Source: Bifidobacterium breve
GTDB lineage: Bacteria; Actinomycetota; Actinomycetes; Nanopelagicales; Nanopelagicaceae
Length of the DNA stretch: 40,490 nucleotides
Direction: 5' to 3'
Assembly (NCBI GenBank): GCA_945883725.1
Contig: CAMCXZ010000008.1
Location: forward strand, 1-40,490
Positions 16,456 to 24,533 of this stretch are shown piece after piece. The notes beneath the pieces are model-generated. The model was not told the DNA's origin. It saw only the letters and a list, made by a program, of their open reading frames with translations, and did no database searches. A program made the translations under genes and the position numbers. Every line of letters begins with the position of its first letter. Within the stretch, counting starts at the first letter, position 1.

Positions 16456-17337
16456 TTAGTGGCTAACCTTTCCGAGCAAGCCGGATGGCTTAGTCAATAG
16501 AACTGCTGCCAAAATAATTACTACAACAAAGTCACCTAGCCCGGGCACATAATAATTTGCAAACTGGTTTGTAACACCGATTAACATAGCCGCAATCGCG
16601 CTACCAGCTACAGAGCCCATGCCGCCTACGACCACGACGATAAAGCCATAAATGAGCCATGAGCCACCCATTAGCGGTGAAACGCCGTATGAAAATACTG
16701 AGATAAGTACGCCGCCGACGCCGGCGGCGAAACCACCAATAAAGAAGACGGTGCTAAAGGCCATTCGCACGTTGATGCCAAGGGCGGTAACCATTGAGCG
16801 ATTCTCAACACCAGCACGAATGATTAGGCCAATGCGGGTAAATTTCAAAATACTAAGCATCGCGATTAGCAAGATTGCAGATACCCCAATGTAGATAAAA
16901 CGATCAATTGGAATAATTGCATCTCCAATAGTTACCGCCTTCATAAACCAGAGCGGGGTAGGCAAGAAGCGCGCATCGAAACCAAACCAGCCACCAAGTA
17001 GTGCAGTAGCAACTAAGGAAACTCCAACAGTTACTAGCGCTTGATCAATATGACGGTTATATAGGCGATTAATCACCAGTTGCTCCATAAGCAATGCGAA
17101 TAAACCAGCTGTAATTCCACCAGCGATCATCGCTGCGATAAAGGTCCAAGTAGTTGGATTTGGAAACACTTTGGTAGAAACCCAGAGGCCGGTAAATGCG
17201 CCAATGGTCAAGAAGGCACCATGGGCAAAATTAAGTACGCCCATTAGGCCATAAATTAGCGAGAGACCTGAGGCGACCAGGAAATATAAAGCACCGAGAC
17301 CGAGGCCGGTAATCAGGATAAGTAGGAAAGTACTCAT
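16456..17337 (-). CDS. livH: Branched-chain-amino-acid-type ABC permease LivH
   Basis: A 293-residue permease with about eight hydrophobic segments. It has the family N-terminal pattern GLGALYFLVASGLSLIYGLM with GVLNFAHGAFLTIGAF and the loop with TRIGLIIRAGVENRSMVTAL. It pairs with LivM. Its start directly follows the livF stop with no gap, so translation is probably coupled. Same functional caveat as for LivM about the ligand. Confidence 0.93.
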   Translation of the reverse strand: MSTFLLILITGLGLGALYFLVASGLSLIYGLMGVLNFAHGAFLTIGAFTGLWVSTKVFPNPTTWTFIAAMIAGGITAGLFALLMEQLVINRLYNRHIDQALVTVGVSLVATALLGGWFGFDARFLPTPLWFMKAVTIGDAIIPIDRFIYIGVSAILLIAMLSILKFTRIGLIIRAGVENRSMVTALGINVRMAFSTVFFIGGFAAGVGGVLISVFSYGVSPLMGGSWLIYGFIVVVVGGMGSVAGSAIAAMLIGVTNQFANYYVPGLGDFVVVIILAAVLLTKPSGLLGKVSH

Positions 17338-18036
17338 TTACTTATGACCTCCACTTACACCAAGCATTGATTTAACAAATGAATCATCCTGCAAATTCTC
17401 TGGCCCGCCCTCGAAAACTACTTTGCCTTGATCCATCACGATTATGTTCTGCGCTATAGCCTTGACCAGAGCTAAATTCTGCTCGACGATCAACATGGTC
17501 GAATGGTCAGCAACGTGAGCTAAGGCATTGGCAACTTCAGTTACTAATTTTGGCGCTAAGCCTTTAGTTGGCTCATCGATTAGCAAGATCTTATTCTTAT
17601 TTAAAAGCGCTCGCGCAATAGCAACCATCTGCTGCTGGCCACCTGAAAGCGTTCCAGCACGTTGACCTGTGCGAGTAAGTAGTTCAGGAAAAAGTGAATA
17701 GACCAGTTCATAATTTGGTTTTTCATCACGTTCGGCAAGAGCGAGATTCTCTTTAACAGTTAAGCTGGCAAAAATCTCACGATCTTCGGGTACATAGCCC
17801 AAGCCCATCTGCACAATCTTGTGGGTTGGCATTGCAACAATCTCAGTGCCGCCAAATTTGATAGTGCCCGTGCCTGGGTTTAGGCCCATGATGGCCTTTA
17901 ACGTGGTGGATTTACCAACACCATTGCGGCCAAGAAGCGCAGTTACCTTGTTCTCGGGCACAAAGAAATTAACGCCCTGCAGAATATGTGAGCCATTAAT
18001 CGTTACATGTAAATCTTTTACTTCTAGCGAACTCAT
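17338..18036 (-). CDS. livF: ABC transporter ATP-binding protein LivF
   Basis: A 232-residue ATPase of the LivF type with Walker A GRNGVGKST, Q-loop in GLGYVPEDREIFASLTVKEN, signature LSGGQQQMVAIARALL, Walker B ILLIDEPTKGL and H-loop region VEQNLALV. It powers the LivHM channel together with LivG. It overlaps livG by four bases. The length and the VPEDREIF motif are standard for the family. Confidence 0.94.
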   Translation of the reverse strand: MSSLEVKDLHVTINGSHILQGVNFFVPENKVTALLGRNGVGKSTTLKAIMGLNPGTGTIKFGGTEIVAMPTHKIVQMGLGYVPEDREIFASLTVKENLALAERDEKPNYELVYSLFPELLTRTGQRAGTLSGGQQQMVAIARALLNKNKILLIDEPTKGLAPKLVTEVANALAHVADHSTMLIVEQNLALVKAIAQNIIVMDQGKVVFEGGPENLQDDSFVKSMLGVSGGHK

Positions 18037-18785
18037 AGTTCGGCCCCCAAATAAGCGCTCTGCACAGTTGGGTTATCCATAACATTTTGTGGGGTATCGA
18101 TGGTGAGAAGTTCGCCGTAGTTAAGCACTGCAATACGATCGGCTAGCCCCAAAATCACTTCCATATGGTGTTCCACGATCAATACCGTCTTTTTATGAAC
18201 GGTAGCAAGTGAGCGAATAATTTCAACCAAGGCCGGGATATTTTCTACACTCATGCCAGCCATTGGTTCATCGAGAAGAACAACATCTGACTTTGAAGCC
18301 AAAACAATGGCAATTTCGAGCCGGCGCTTATCGCCATGCGAAAGTGAACCGGCAAATAGGGCGCCTTTGCTGAGAAGGCCAACCTGTTCGAGGCAAGCTG
18401 ATGCTCGGTAGAGAACATCCTTGTACTTGTCAGCGCTCTTAGTCAGGTTCATCGAAGAACCATCGGCAACTTGAGCTGCAATGCGAACATTTTCTAGCAA
18501 AGTTAAAAAAGGAAAAATACTTGAAGTCTGAAAAGTTCGCGCGATACCAGCTTGTGCGCGTTGATGCGGCTTTAGATTAGTTATCTCTGTGTCACCTAAG
18601 TGAATGGTTCCGGTTGTGGCTTCACGTAAACCAGAGAGAAGATTAAAAAAAGAAGTTTTGCCAGCACCATTTGGGCCAATTATTCCAAGCGTTTCATTTT
18701 GTTTTACCGAGAGCGTGACTCCCTCAAGAATCTTCGCACCACCAATAGTTAGGCCCAGATTATCGACCGATAGCGCTGAAGTCAT
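18033..18785 (-). CDS. livG: ABC transporter ATP-binding protein LivG
   Basis: A 250-residue ATPase of the LivG type: Walker A GPNGAGKTS, the GIARTFQTSSIFPFLTLLEN Q-loop segment, signature LSHGDKRRLEIAIVLA, Walker B VVLLDEPMAGM and H-loop VEHHMEVI. It is the first gene of the livG-F-H-M-aacS operon. The upstream bases show no Shine-Dalgarno site, but TAGATT (minus strand, 18797-18792) ends six bases before the ATG, which suggests a leaderless message. The binding-protein gene lies upstream on the same strand behind a strong terminator, so the operon is transcribed separately. Confidence 0.94.
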   Translation of the reverse strand: MTSALSVDNLGLTIGGAKILEGVTLSVKQNETLGIIGPNGAGKTSFFNLLSGLREATTGTIHLGDTEITNLKPHQRAQAGIARTFQTSSIFPFLTLLENVRIAAQVADGSSMNLTKSADKYKDVLYRASACLEQVGLLSKGALFAGSLSHGDKRRLEIAIVLASKSDVVLLDEPMAGMSVENIPALVEIIRSLATVHKKTVLIVEHHMEVILGLADRIAVLNYGELLTIDTPQNVMDNPTVQSAYLGAEL

Positions 18786-18791
18786 TTGGCT

Positions 18792-18820
18792 AATCTACCT
18801 GCTCTCAATTTATTTATCTA
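18792..18820 (-). promoter_or_regulatory. Predicted promoter of livG-F-H-M-aacS, probably leaderless
   Basis: On the minus strand TAGATA (18820-18815) and TAGATT (18797-18792) are 17 bases apart. The -10 ends six bases before the livG ATG, so transcription would start at or next to the start codon. There is no ribosome site between them. Confidence 0.45.
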
Positions 18821-18855
18821 ACTACTTGAGCGTAATTTGAAGGAAAAGAAGGTTG

Positions 18856-18898
18856 AAAAATGAGACTGGCCCCACATCGAAATGTGAGGCCAGTCTCA
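18856..18898 (-). terminator. Rho-independent terminator of the binding-protein gene
   Basis: TGAGACTGGCC and GGCCAGTCTCA (18861-18871 and 18888-18898) form a perfect 11-bp stem with an inner CACAT/ATGTG extension. On the minus strand it is followed at once by TTTTT. It lies 15 bases after the binding-protein stop codon and separates that gene from livG. This is the clearest classical terminator in the window. Confidence 0.88.
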
Positions 18899-18913
18899 AG
18901 TTAATTAACTAGA

Positions 18914-20080
18914 TCAGACCTTTACGTTGTAAAGGGTGCTCACCAAAGATGGCACATATTTGCCATTGACCTTGGTTAGCTTGGTCAAGAACATTGACTG
19001 AATCAAGGTGTGGTTTGTCTTATTAACTTTATTCAAACCAGTTAGGCCAACAAAGCTAAATGATTCAAGAGTTGTAATCATCTTTTCCACATCTAGGGTT
19101 TTGTTTCCCTTAACAGCAGCAATGATCATCTGTGCAGCGTTTACGCCAGTAGATGTAAATAGATCTTGCACCTTGCCAGCCTTGGCATAGTCAGCAGCGA
19201 TCGCTTTCGCAGCTTTATTGTCAACAACACCTGGGAAGTAGCTATTTGTCAGAATTGCGTTAGCACCTTCGAATAGTGATCCGTAGAAATCGTAGGTAGC
19301 AACACCGGCAAGACCAGTAATTGGTCGAGCAGTCTCGTAAACCTTCTGCTGAACTAGCGAACTAAGCATTGGATAGGCTGTATTAGCAGCTGACCATGCG
19401 ATGAAGATGTAAGCGCCCTTGGCATCTGCTGCCTTCTTAGCAAATGGTGTGAAATCTACAGTTGTTGTAGGCACTTTGATTTCTTCAAATATTGCGCCTT
19501 TTGCGGCTAAATAAGCTTTAGCTGCAAAGATATTGCCAAGACCAAATGGATTGTCTTCAACAAATAGAATAAATTTCTTGCCCTTAACTGGCTTAATGTT
19601 AGCTAGAGGAGCAAAGTCCTGAAGTGAAGTATTGCCAGAGCGGAATACATATTTGTTAGCTGCAGAAGTAATCGCATCTGCCTTGGCAGGACCTGAGATG
19701 TATAGAACCTTGTTCTGCGCAGCTAGCGGGGCAAGAGCACCGGCAACTAGAGAAGATGCGGTTCCAACAATAATGTTTGTACCGTTTCCGACCATATCTT
19801 TAAATGAGGCAGTTGCTGAAGTAGGATCTGCGCCATCATCTTTCTTGGTGATTACAAACTTGCGACCATCAACTGAGTTCTTGCCGTTTGTGTAGTACTT
19901 AAGACCCCACTCAAGTCCGTCGATATAAGCATCGCCGTATGACTTAAGGCCGCCTGATGTTGTTGTGATAACACCAATCTTGATATCAGTAGCGGCGTTA
20001 GCTGGAGCCGATACTGGTGAAACTAGTGCGATGGCAAGAGCGGCAACAAGTGCGGTCTTGATCGAAGTCTTCTTAAACAT
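18914..20080 (-). CDS. livK: Liv-type ABC substrate-binding protein (Leu/Ile/Val-binding family)
   Basis: A 388-residue periplasmic-binding-like protein of the type I (LivJ/LivK, Peripla_BP_6) family. A signal peptide of about 29 residues ends at ANA-ATD, followed by the family start DIKIGVITTTSGGLKSYGDA. Inner motifs include NIIVGTASSLVAGALAPLAA and FVEDNPFGLGNIFAAKAYL. It has no cysteine and so no lipobox. AAGGAG (minus strand) lies six bases before the ATG. It is transcribed alone and ends in a strong terminator, consistent with higher expression than the channel genes. It is divergent from the hydrolase/3-hydroxybutyrate dehydrogenase pair. The ligand is unknown; context suggests a C4 ketone-body-like acid. 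Confidence 0.93.
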   Translation of the reverse strand: MFKKTSIKTALVAALAIALVSPVSAPANAATDIKIGVITTTSGGLKSYGDAYIDGLEWGLKYYTNGKNSVDGRKFVITKKDDGADPTSATASFKDMVGNGTNIIVGTASSLVAGALAPLAAQNKVLYISGPAKADAITSAANKYVFRSGNTSLQDFAPLANIKPVKGKKFILFVEDNPFGLGNIFAAKAYLAAKGAIFEEIKVPTTTVDFTPFAKKAADAKGAYIFIAWSAANTAYPMLSSLVQQKVYETARPITGLAGVATYDFYGSLFEGANAILTNSYFPGVVDNKAAKAIAADYAKAGKVQDLFTSTGVNAAQMIIAAVKGNKTLDVEKMITTLESFSFVGLTGLNKVNKTNHTLIQSMFLTKLTKVNGKYVPSLVSTLYNVKV

Positions 20081-20198
20081 TTAATCTCCTTTAGAAATTA
20101 ATAGCTGATCGATTGGCGATCTGCATATAAGTAGTTTAGGCGCTGAACCCTGAATTTCCGAATTTCGCGGGGCTCTAGAAGAATTACGTTTCGTTATC

Positions 20199-20204
20199 TA
20201 TAGT
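20199..20204 (+). promoter_or_regulatory. -10 element of a probable leaderless promoter
   Basis: TATAGT ends six bases before the ATG at 20211, and no ribosome site lies between. The -35 region (around 20176-20181) is a poor match. The arrangement fits leaderless transcription, common in actinobacteria. Confidence 0.4.
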
Positions 20205-20210
20205 TAGTAC

Positions 20211-21116
20211 ATGGCCAATGAGAGGTACCTCCCAACTGAAAAATTTGCAGTTCCGGTAAAGGGCGGCGAGTTAGCTTTATATAGATTTGGTAACGATTCA
20301 CCATCTGTTAACCATTTGCCAGTGCTACTTATTCACGGTGTGACATCTTCCAATCGCGCCTTCCAACTGTTCGCTAGATCACTAGTTGAACGTGGTTATG
20401 TGCCATATGCCGTTGATCTGAGAGGCCGCGGAGAATCAAATACTTTGCCAGGTCCATTTGGAATGAAAAGCCATGCGCGCGATATGGTCGATGTAATTAA
20501 ATTTATTGGTGTTGAAAACCTTGATGTGATCGGTCACTCGATGGGCGCATTTGTCGCAGTTGCTCTACAGGGCACCGAACCTAAACTTGTTAAGAGATTA
20601 ATTTTAGTCGATGGGGGAATCCCGCTGCCATTGCCACCTGGTATGACCGTGGCACAAGTAATGCCATATGTACTTGGCCCAGCTATGGCGAGATTGGCGA
20701 TGACCTTTGAATCGCCCGATGCTTATCGCAATTACTGGAAACCCCAAGCAGCTTTTACTAAAGGTTGGTCACCAGTTCTCGATGAATATATTGAATATGA
20801 CTTGCAGGGCGAAGCGCCAAACCTAAAAGCTCGGACAAATTCAAAAGCAGTTGAAGAAGATAGTGAAGATCTATTTGTCAGCAAGTTAATTGACAAGACC
20901 CTTGAGAAGTTATCTGAAGAGGTTCTATTCATACGCGCCGTTCGGGGCTTGCAGAATGAAGAAGGTGGCCTGTATCCAGAACCCATACTGGCTGCGGTTT
21001 TGCCGAAGTATCCAAAGTTAAAGGTTCATACCATTGCCGATACCAACCATTACGACATATTGTTAGATGAAGTTGGCGCCGAAGCAGTTGCGCAATTAAT
21101 TTACGGAGATAAGTAG
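20211..21116 (+). CDS. Alpha/beta-fold hydrolase
   Basis: A 301-residue cytoplasmic alpha/beta hydrolase. The oxyanion segment is LLIHGVTSSNRAF, the nucleophile elbow is GHSMG with Ser110, and the catalytic histidine is probably His280 in DTNHYD. VDLRGRGES is typical of the esterase/lipase branch. Its stop is followed without a gap by the 3-hydroxybutyrate dehydrogenase ATG, so the two form an operon. A reasonable inference is an esterase that releases a 3-hydroxy acid for that dehydrogenase, for example from short 3-hydroxybutyrate esters or oligomers, but the sequence alone does not fix the substrate. Confidence 0.88.
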   Translation: MANERYLPTEKFAVPVKGGELALYRFGNDSPSVNHLPVLLIHGVTSSNRAFQLFARSLVERGYVPYAVDLRGRGESNTLPGPFGMKSHARDMVDVIKFIGVENLDVIGHSMGAFVAVALQGTEPKLVKRLILVDGGIPLPLPPGMTVAQVMPYVLGPAMARLAMTFESPDAYRNYWKPQAAFTKGWSPVLDEYIEYDLQGEAPNLKARTNSKAVEEDSEDLFVSKLIDKTLEKLSEEVLFIRAVRGLQNEEGGLYPEPILAAVLPKYPKLKVHTIADTNHYDILLDEVGAEAVAQLIYGDK

Positions 21117-21923
21117 ATGGCAAACTCATTAGCTGGCAAGCGCGCATTCATCACTGGTTCATTTCAAGGAATTGGCTTAGGAATTGCTACCTCACTTGCT
21201 AGCGAAGGTACCGCCATCGTTCTTCATGGCTTAGCTGATGCCGAAACAATTGCTAAAGCCGAAAGCGCAGTTATGACAGCTGGTGCGAGCCGCGTTGAAA
21301 GTCATGTTTCGGATCTGCGCGATTCTGATGCAACTGAAAGCTTGATTGCCAAAATTTTGGCTGGAGGAGCCGTAGATATTTTAGTTAATAACGCCGGCAT
21401 TCAGCACACCGCAACAATTGCGGAAATGCCACGAAGTAAGTGGGATGACATCATCGCAATTAATCTTTCCTCTTTCTTTGACACTATGCGATTGCTATTA
21501 CCTGAAATGGCCAAGCGTGGTTCTGGACGCGTAGTTAATATTGCCTCAGTTCATGGCCTGGTGGCATCTGCTGCAAAAGCACCTTATGTGGCTGCTAAAC
21601 ATGGCGTAGTTGGTTTAACAAAAGTGGCCGCACTGGAATATGCGAATGTGGGCGATCGAAATTCCGGTGGCCTAACAATTAATGCAATCTGCCCAGGCTG
21701 GGTTGAAACCGCTCTGATTGAGCCACAGATCCAAGCTCGCGTTGATCAACATGGCGGAGATCGCGCTGCAGGAATTGCTGATTTGCTTAGCGAAAAGCAA
21801 CCAAGCCAACGCATGTCAACGCCTAGTGATATCGGCGCACTTGCGCTTTGGTTATGTAATCCAGCCGCTCACAATATAACTGGCACAGCAATTCCAGTTG
21901 ATGGTGCTTGGACTGCGCAGTAA
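21117..21923 (+). CDS. bdhA: 3-hydroxybutyrate dehydrogenase (short-chain dehydrogenase)
   Basis: A 268-residue SDR enzyme expected to oxidise D-3-hydroxybutyrate to acetoacetate with NAD. The cofactor motif is TGSFQGIG, NNAG is at 91-94, and the catalytic Ser144, Tyr157 and Lys161 are present (NIASVHG, YVAAK). The segment INAICPGWVETALIEPQI is close to the signature of bacterial D-3-hydroxybutyrate dehydrogenases. GGAG at 21105-21108 precedes the ATG. With aacS across the divergent region, it completes a route 3-hydroxybutyrate to acetoacetate to acetoacetyl-CoA. This strengthens the reading of the neighbouring transporter as ketone-body related. Confidence 0.87.
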   Translation: MANSLAGKRAFITGSFQGIGLGIATSLASEGTAIVLHGLADAETIAKAESAVMTAGASRVESHVSDLRDSDATESLIAKILAGGAVDILVNNAGIQHTATIAEMPRSKWDDIIAINLSSFFDTMRLLLPEMAKRGSGRVVNIASVHGLVASAAKAPYVAAKHGVVGLTKVAALEYANVGDRNSGGLTINAICPGWVETALIEPQIQARVDQHGGDRAAGIADLLSEKQPSQRMSTPSDIGALALWLCNPAAHNITGTAIPVDGAWTAQ

Positions 21924-21934
21924 AGCAAAGTAGT

Positions 21935-21940
21935 TAAGGT
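21935..21940 (+). promoter_or_regulatory. -10 element before the dinG-type gene, probable leaderless start
   Basis: TAAGGT ends seven bases before the GTG at 21948, with no clear ribosome site between. A leaderless message is plausible; read-through from the dehydrogenase gene 24 bases upstream is the alternative. Confidence 0.3.
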
Positions 21941-21947
21941 TGGCCTT

Positions 21948-23942
21948 GTGAGCAGCGCCCTGTCTACCCAAACCCGTAAAGCCCTTGAGGCTGCCGTTGC
22001 GGCAATCGGTGGGCAAACTCGTGAAGGCCAGATTGAGATGGCTGAAGCGGTAGCCAACGCGCTTAGCGATCAACATCATTTAATGGTCCAAGCAGGCACT
22101 GGCACTGGTAAATCACTTGCCTATTTAGTGCCCGCGTTAGTTCATGGCCGAAAAGTTTTGGTAGCAACTGCCACCCTTGCATTGCAGCGTCAATTGGTAG
22201 AACGCGATTTACCAGCTGTTGTGCCAGCACTTGAAAAAGCCCTGGGCCGCGAAATTACCTACGCTGTTTATAAAGGCGTTGGTAATTATGTTTGTCTGCA
22301 AAAAATGAATTCGGAAACTGCTGACCCTGATGGTGAAGTACTGCTCGAAATTTCTAGTTTAGGAAAAGATGCCAATCGCTTAACTGCGTGGGCTAAGACC
22401 CCAGGTGTTAGTGGGGATCGAGATGATGCACCCGAGGTTGATCGCCGAGTGTGGTTAGCTAATTCGTTATCTGGACGTGAATGTGTTGGCGCTGATGTCT
22501 GTGCTTATGGCGCTCAATGCTTTGCGGCAAAAGCTAAAGCAAAAGCTCAAACTGCCGATGTGGTCATTACCAATCACACGCTTTTGGCAATTGAAATTGT
22601 TGATTCACACCCAATCTTGCCCGAGCGTGATGCGGTGATTCTTGATGAAGCACACGAGTTTATGGATCGCACAACACAAGCAGTTACTGAAGAACTGACT
22701 TCGGCTCGAGTTATTAGGGCTGCGGCGATGGCCCGTAAACATCTACCCGGCAAGTTGGCAGATACTTTTGTGAAGGTGGCTGATGATTTCCATGATGCGA
22801 TGGCTGATTACGGCCAAGATATTCGTGGTGATTTCACCAAGAGCGGACGGTTAGAAGATATTCCATCATCGCTAGAGGCCCCGATTCGTAAGGTTTTAGA
22901 GGCTGCCAAAGCAATCATTGCCTTAATCGCAATTGATGAAGAAATCGTTGATTCAGACACTATCGCCGAGCGTGCTCGAGTAAAGGGCGCAGTCAATGAG
23001 ATTTCAACTACCTGTGGCAAATTGCTTAAGCAGAGTAATAACCAAGTGCTTTGGTATGAGCCTACTTTTTCCACTCTTTATTTAGCACCTCTTTCAGTCT
23101 CTGAAGTATTGCGTTCGAATCTCTTAACTAAGACGCCAGTAATTGCAACGTCAGCCACCTTAACCGTTGGCAATTCATTTGATGCGATGGCGAAATCAAT
23201 TGGTTTCATTGTTGGTGGTGATGCCGATACTGAGGTAGCCAAAGATGAGATTGATCCGGCAAATGTGCAGATGCTCGATGTTGGTTCGCCGTTTGATTTC
23301 GCTAATCAAGGCGTTTTGTATTTACCAAAACATTTGCCGGAACCAGGTCGCGATGGCTTGAGCCAAGAAGTGCTCGATGAACTCGGTGAGTTAATTGATG
23401 CTGCCGGTGGTCGCACATTGGCCCTGTTTAGTTCTTGGCGCGGAGTAGAGGCCGCAGATGCGCATCTACGTAAAGTGTTAGCTGAACTACCGATAAAGAT
23501 CATTACCCAAAAACGTGGTGATTCAGTTGGTCCGCTGGTGGAAAAATTCGCCAGCGATGAAACTTCAATTTTGTTAGGCACCATGTCTTTGTGGCAAGGT
23601 GTTGATGTGCCGGGTCGCGCTTGCTCACTAGTTGTGATTGATCGCATTCCGTTCCCGCGCCCTGATGAACCGGTGATGGCAGCTCGCGCAGCGCAGGCAG
23701 ATAAAGCCGGCGGCAGCGGTTTCATGCAGGTCTCAATGCCACGAGCAGCGCTTTTGTTGGCACAGGGCACGGGCCGCTTGATTCGATCAGAGGCCGATCG
23801 CGGGGTAGTGGCAATCCTTGATTCGCGTATCGTAAATAAGCGCTATGGCAGTGTGCTTTTGAACTCAATGCCACCACTCTGGCGCACCACCGACCCAGCT
23901 GTGGTGCGAGATTCATTGCGCCGATTAGCCCAGGAAATGTAA
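21948..23942 (+). CDS. dinG: DinG-family ATP-dependent Fe-S DNA helicase
   Basis: A 664-residue superfamily 2 helicase of the XPD/DinG type that unwinds DNA 5' to 3', usually in repair or at R-loops. Walker A is AGTGTGKS at residues 49-56, the DEAH box is at 233-236 (ILDEAHEF), and motif VI is QGTGRLIRSEADRG. The iron-sulfur cluster ligands are Cys116, Cys179, Cys185 and Cys191 in the expected insert between motifs Ia and II. There is no N-terminal exonuclease domain. The start is GTG 21948. It overlaps nothing upstream and is followed ten bases after its stop by the TetR gene on the same strand. Confidence 0.92.
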   Translation: MSSALSTQTRKALEAAVAAIGGQTREGQIEMAEAVANALSDQHHLMVQAGTGTGKSLAYLVPALVHGRKVLVATATLALQRQLVERDLPAVVPALEKALGREITYAVYKGVGNYVCLQKMNSETADPDGEVLLEISSLGKDANRLTAWAKTPGVSGDRDDAPEVDRRVWLANSLSGRECVGADVCAYGAQCFAAKAKAKAQTADVVITNHTLLAIEIVDSHPILPERDAVILDEAHEFMDRTTQAVTEELTSARVIRAAAMARKHLPGKLADTFVKVADDFHDAMADYGQDIRGDFTKSGRLEDIPSSLEAPIRKVLEAAKAIIALIAIDEEIVDSDTIAERARVKGAVNEISTTCGKLLKQSNNQVLWYEPTFSTLYLAPLSVSEVLRSNLLTKTPVIATSATLTVGNSFDAMAKSIGFIVGGDADTEVAKDEIDPANVQMLDVGSPFDFANQGVLYLPKHLPEPGRDGLSQEVLDELGELIDAAGGRTLALFSSWRGVEAADAHLRKVLAELPIKIITQKRGDSVGPLVEKFASDETSILLGTMSLWQGVDVPGRACSLVVIDRIPFPRPDEPVMAARAAQADKAGGSGFMQVSMPRAALLLAQGTGRLIRSEADRGVVAILDSRIVNKRYGSVLLNSMPPLWRTTDPAVVRDSLRRLAQEM

Positions 23943-23951
23943 AGATTGTCC

Positions 23952-24533
23952 ATGCCTCGGATCAACACCAGCAATTTGGTTGAACAACGTGAATGGCGCC
24001 GCAGCCAGTTAATCAGTGCCGCCGCAGCAATCGCGCTGGAATCTGGCAGTGAAGCAATTACGGTTTCAGCAGTGGCGCAACGAGCAGGGTTAGCTCGAAC
24101 CTCAGTTTATGAATATTTCGGCAGTAGTGCAGAGTTGGTCGCAGATTTAATTATTGAAGAACTTTCAGCCTTTACCGACATTCTGGTCAGCGCTGTTGAA
24201 CCAGCGAACTTGCCGGAAGAAGCGATCGCTAATTGGATTAATTCAGCCCTGCAATATATTGCCGATGGTCGCCACTTGTTAGCAAAGGCGCTAAGTGCGA
24301 CATCGCTACCTGTTAACCGCAGCGCTGAAATCGGGGCTGCGCACCGCGCTTTACTAGCTCCATTAAAAACTGCGCTAACCGAAATTGGCGTGCGCGATCT
24401 GAACTATGCCTTAAGCATGATTCAGTCACTCACCGATGCCGCAACTAAGCGAATTGAGAACGGCAATGCCTCAGAGACTGAAATTGCAAAAACTACAGCG
24501 TTTTGTATTGCGGGCTTACGAACTCTTACTTGA
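23952..24533 (+). CDS. TetR/AcrR-family transcriptional regulator
   Basis: A regulator of about 193 residues. The N-terminal DNA-binding domain is clear: ISAAAAIALESGSEAITVSA followed by VAQRAGLARTSVYEYFGSSA and ELVADLI. The C-terminal ligand-binding half is not assignable. The start is ambiguous: ATG 23952, or TTG 23946 in the same frame, neither with a strong ribosome site. The gene follows dinG by about ten bases and overlaps the end of the convergent secreted-protein gene by eight bases. Its target is unknown; neither neighbour is an obvious one. Confidence 0.88.
   Translation: MPRINTSNLVEQREWRRSQLISAAAAIALESGSEAITVSAVAQRAGLARTSVYEYFGSSAELVADLIIEELSAFTDILVSAVEPANLPEEAIANWINSALQYIADGRHLLAKALSATSLPVNRSAEIGAAHRALLAPLKTALTEIGVRDLNYALSMIQSLTDAATKRIENGNASETEIAKTTAFCIAGLRTLT

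Noticed and set aside
23946-24533. TetR gene as the regulator of the haem locus
   Set aside because: It is convergent with the secreted-protein operon and co-directional with dinG; nothing in the sequence connects it to the hmu promoter region.
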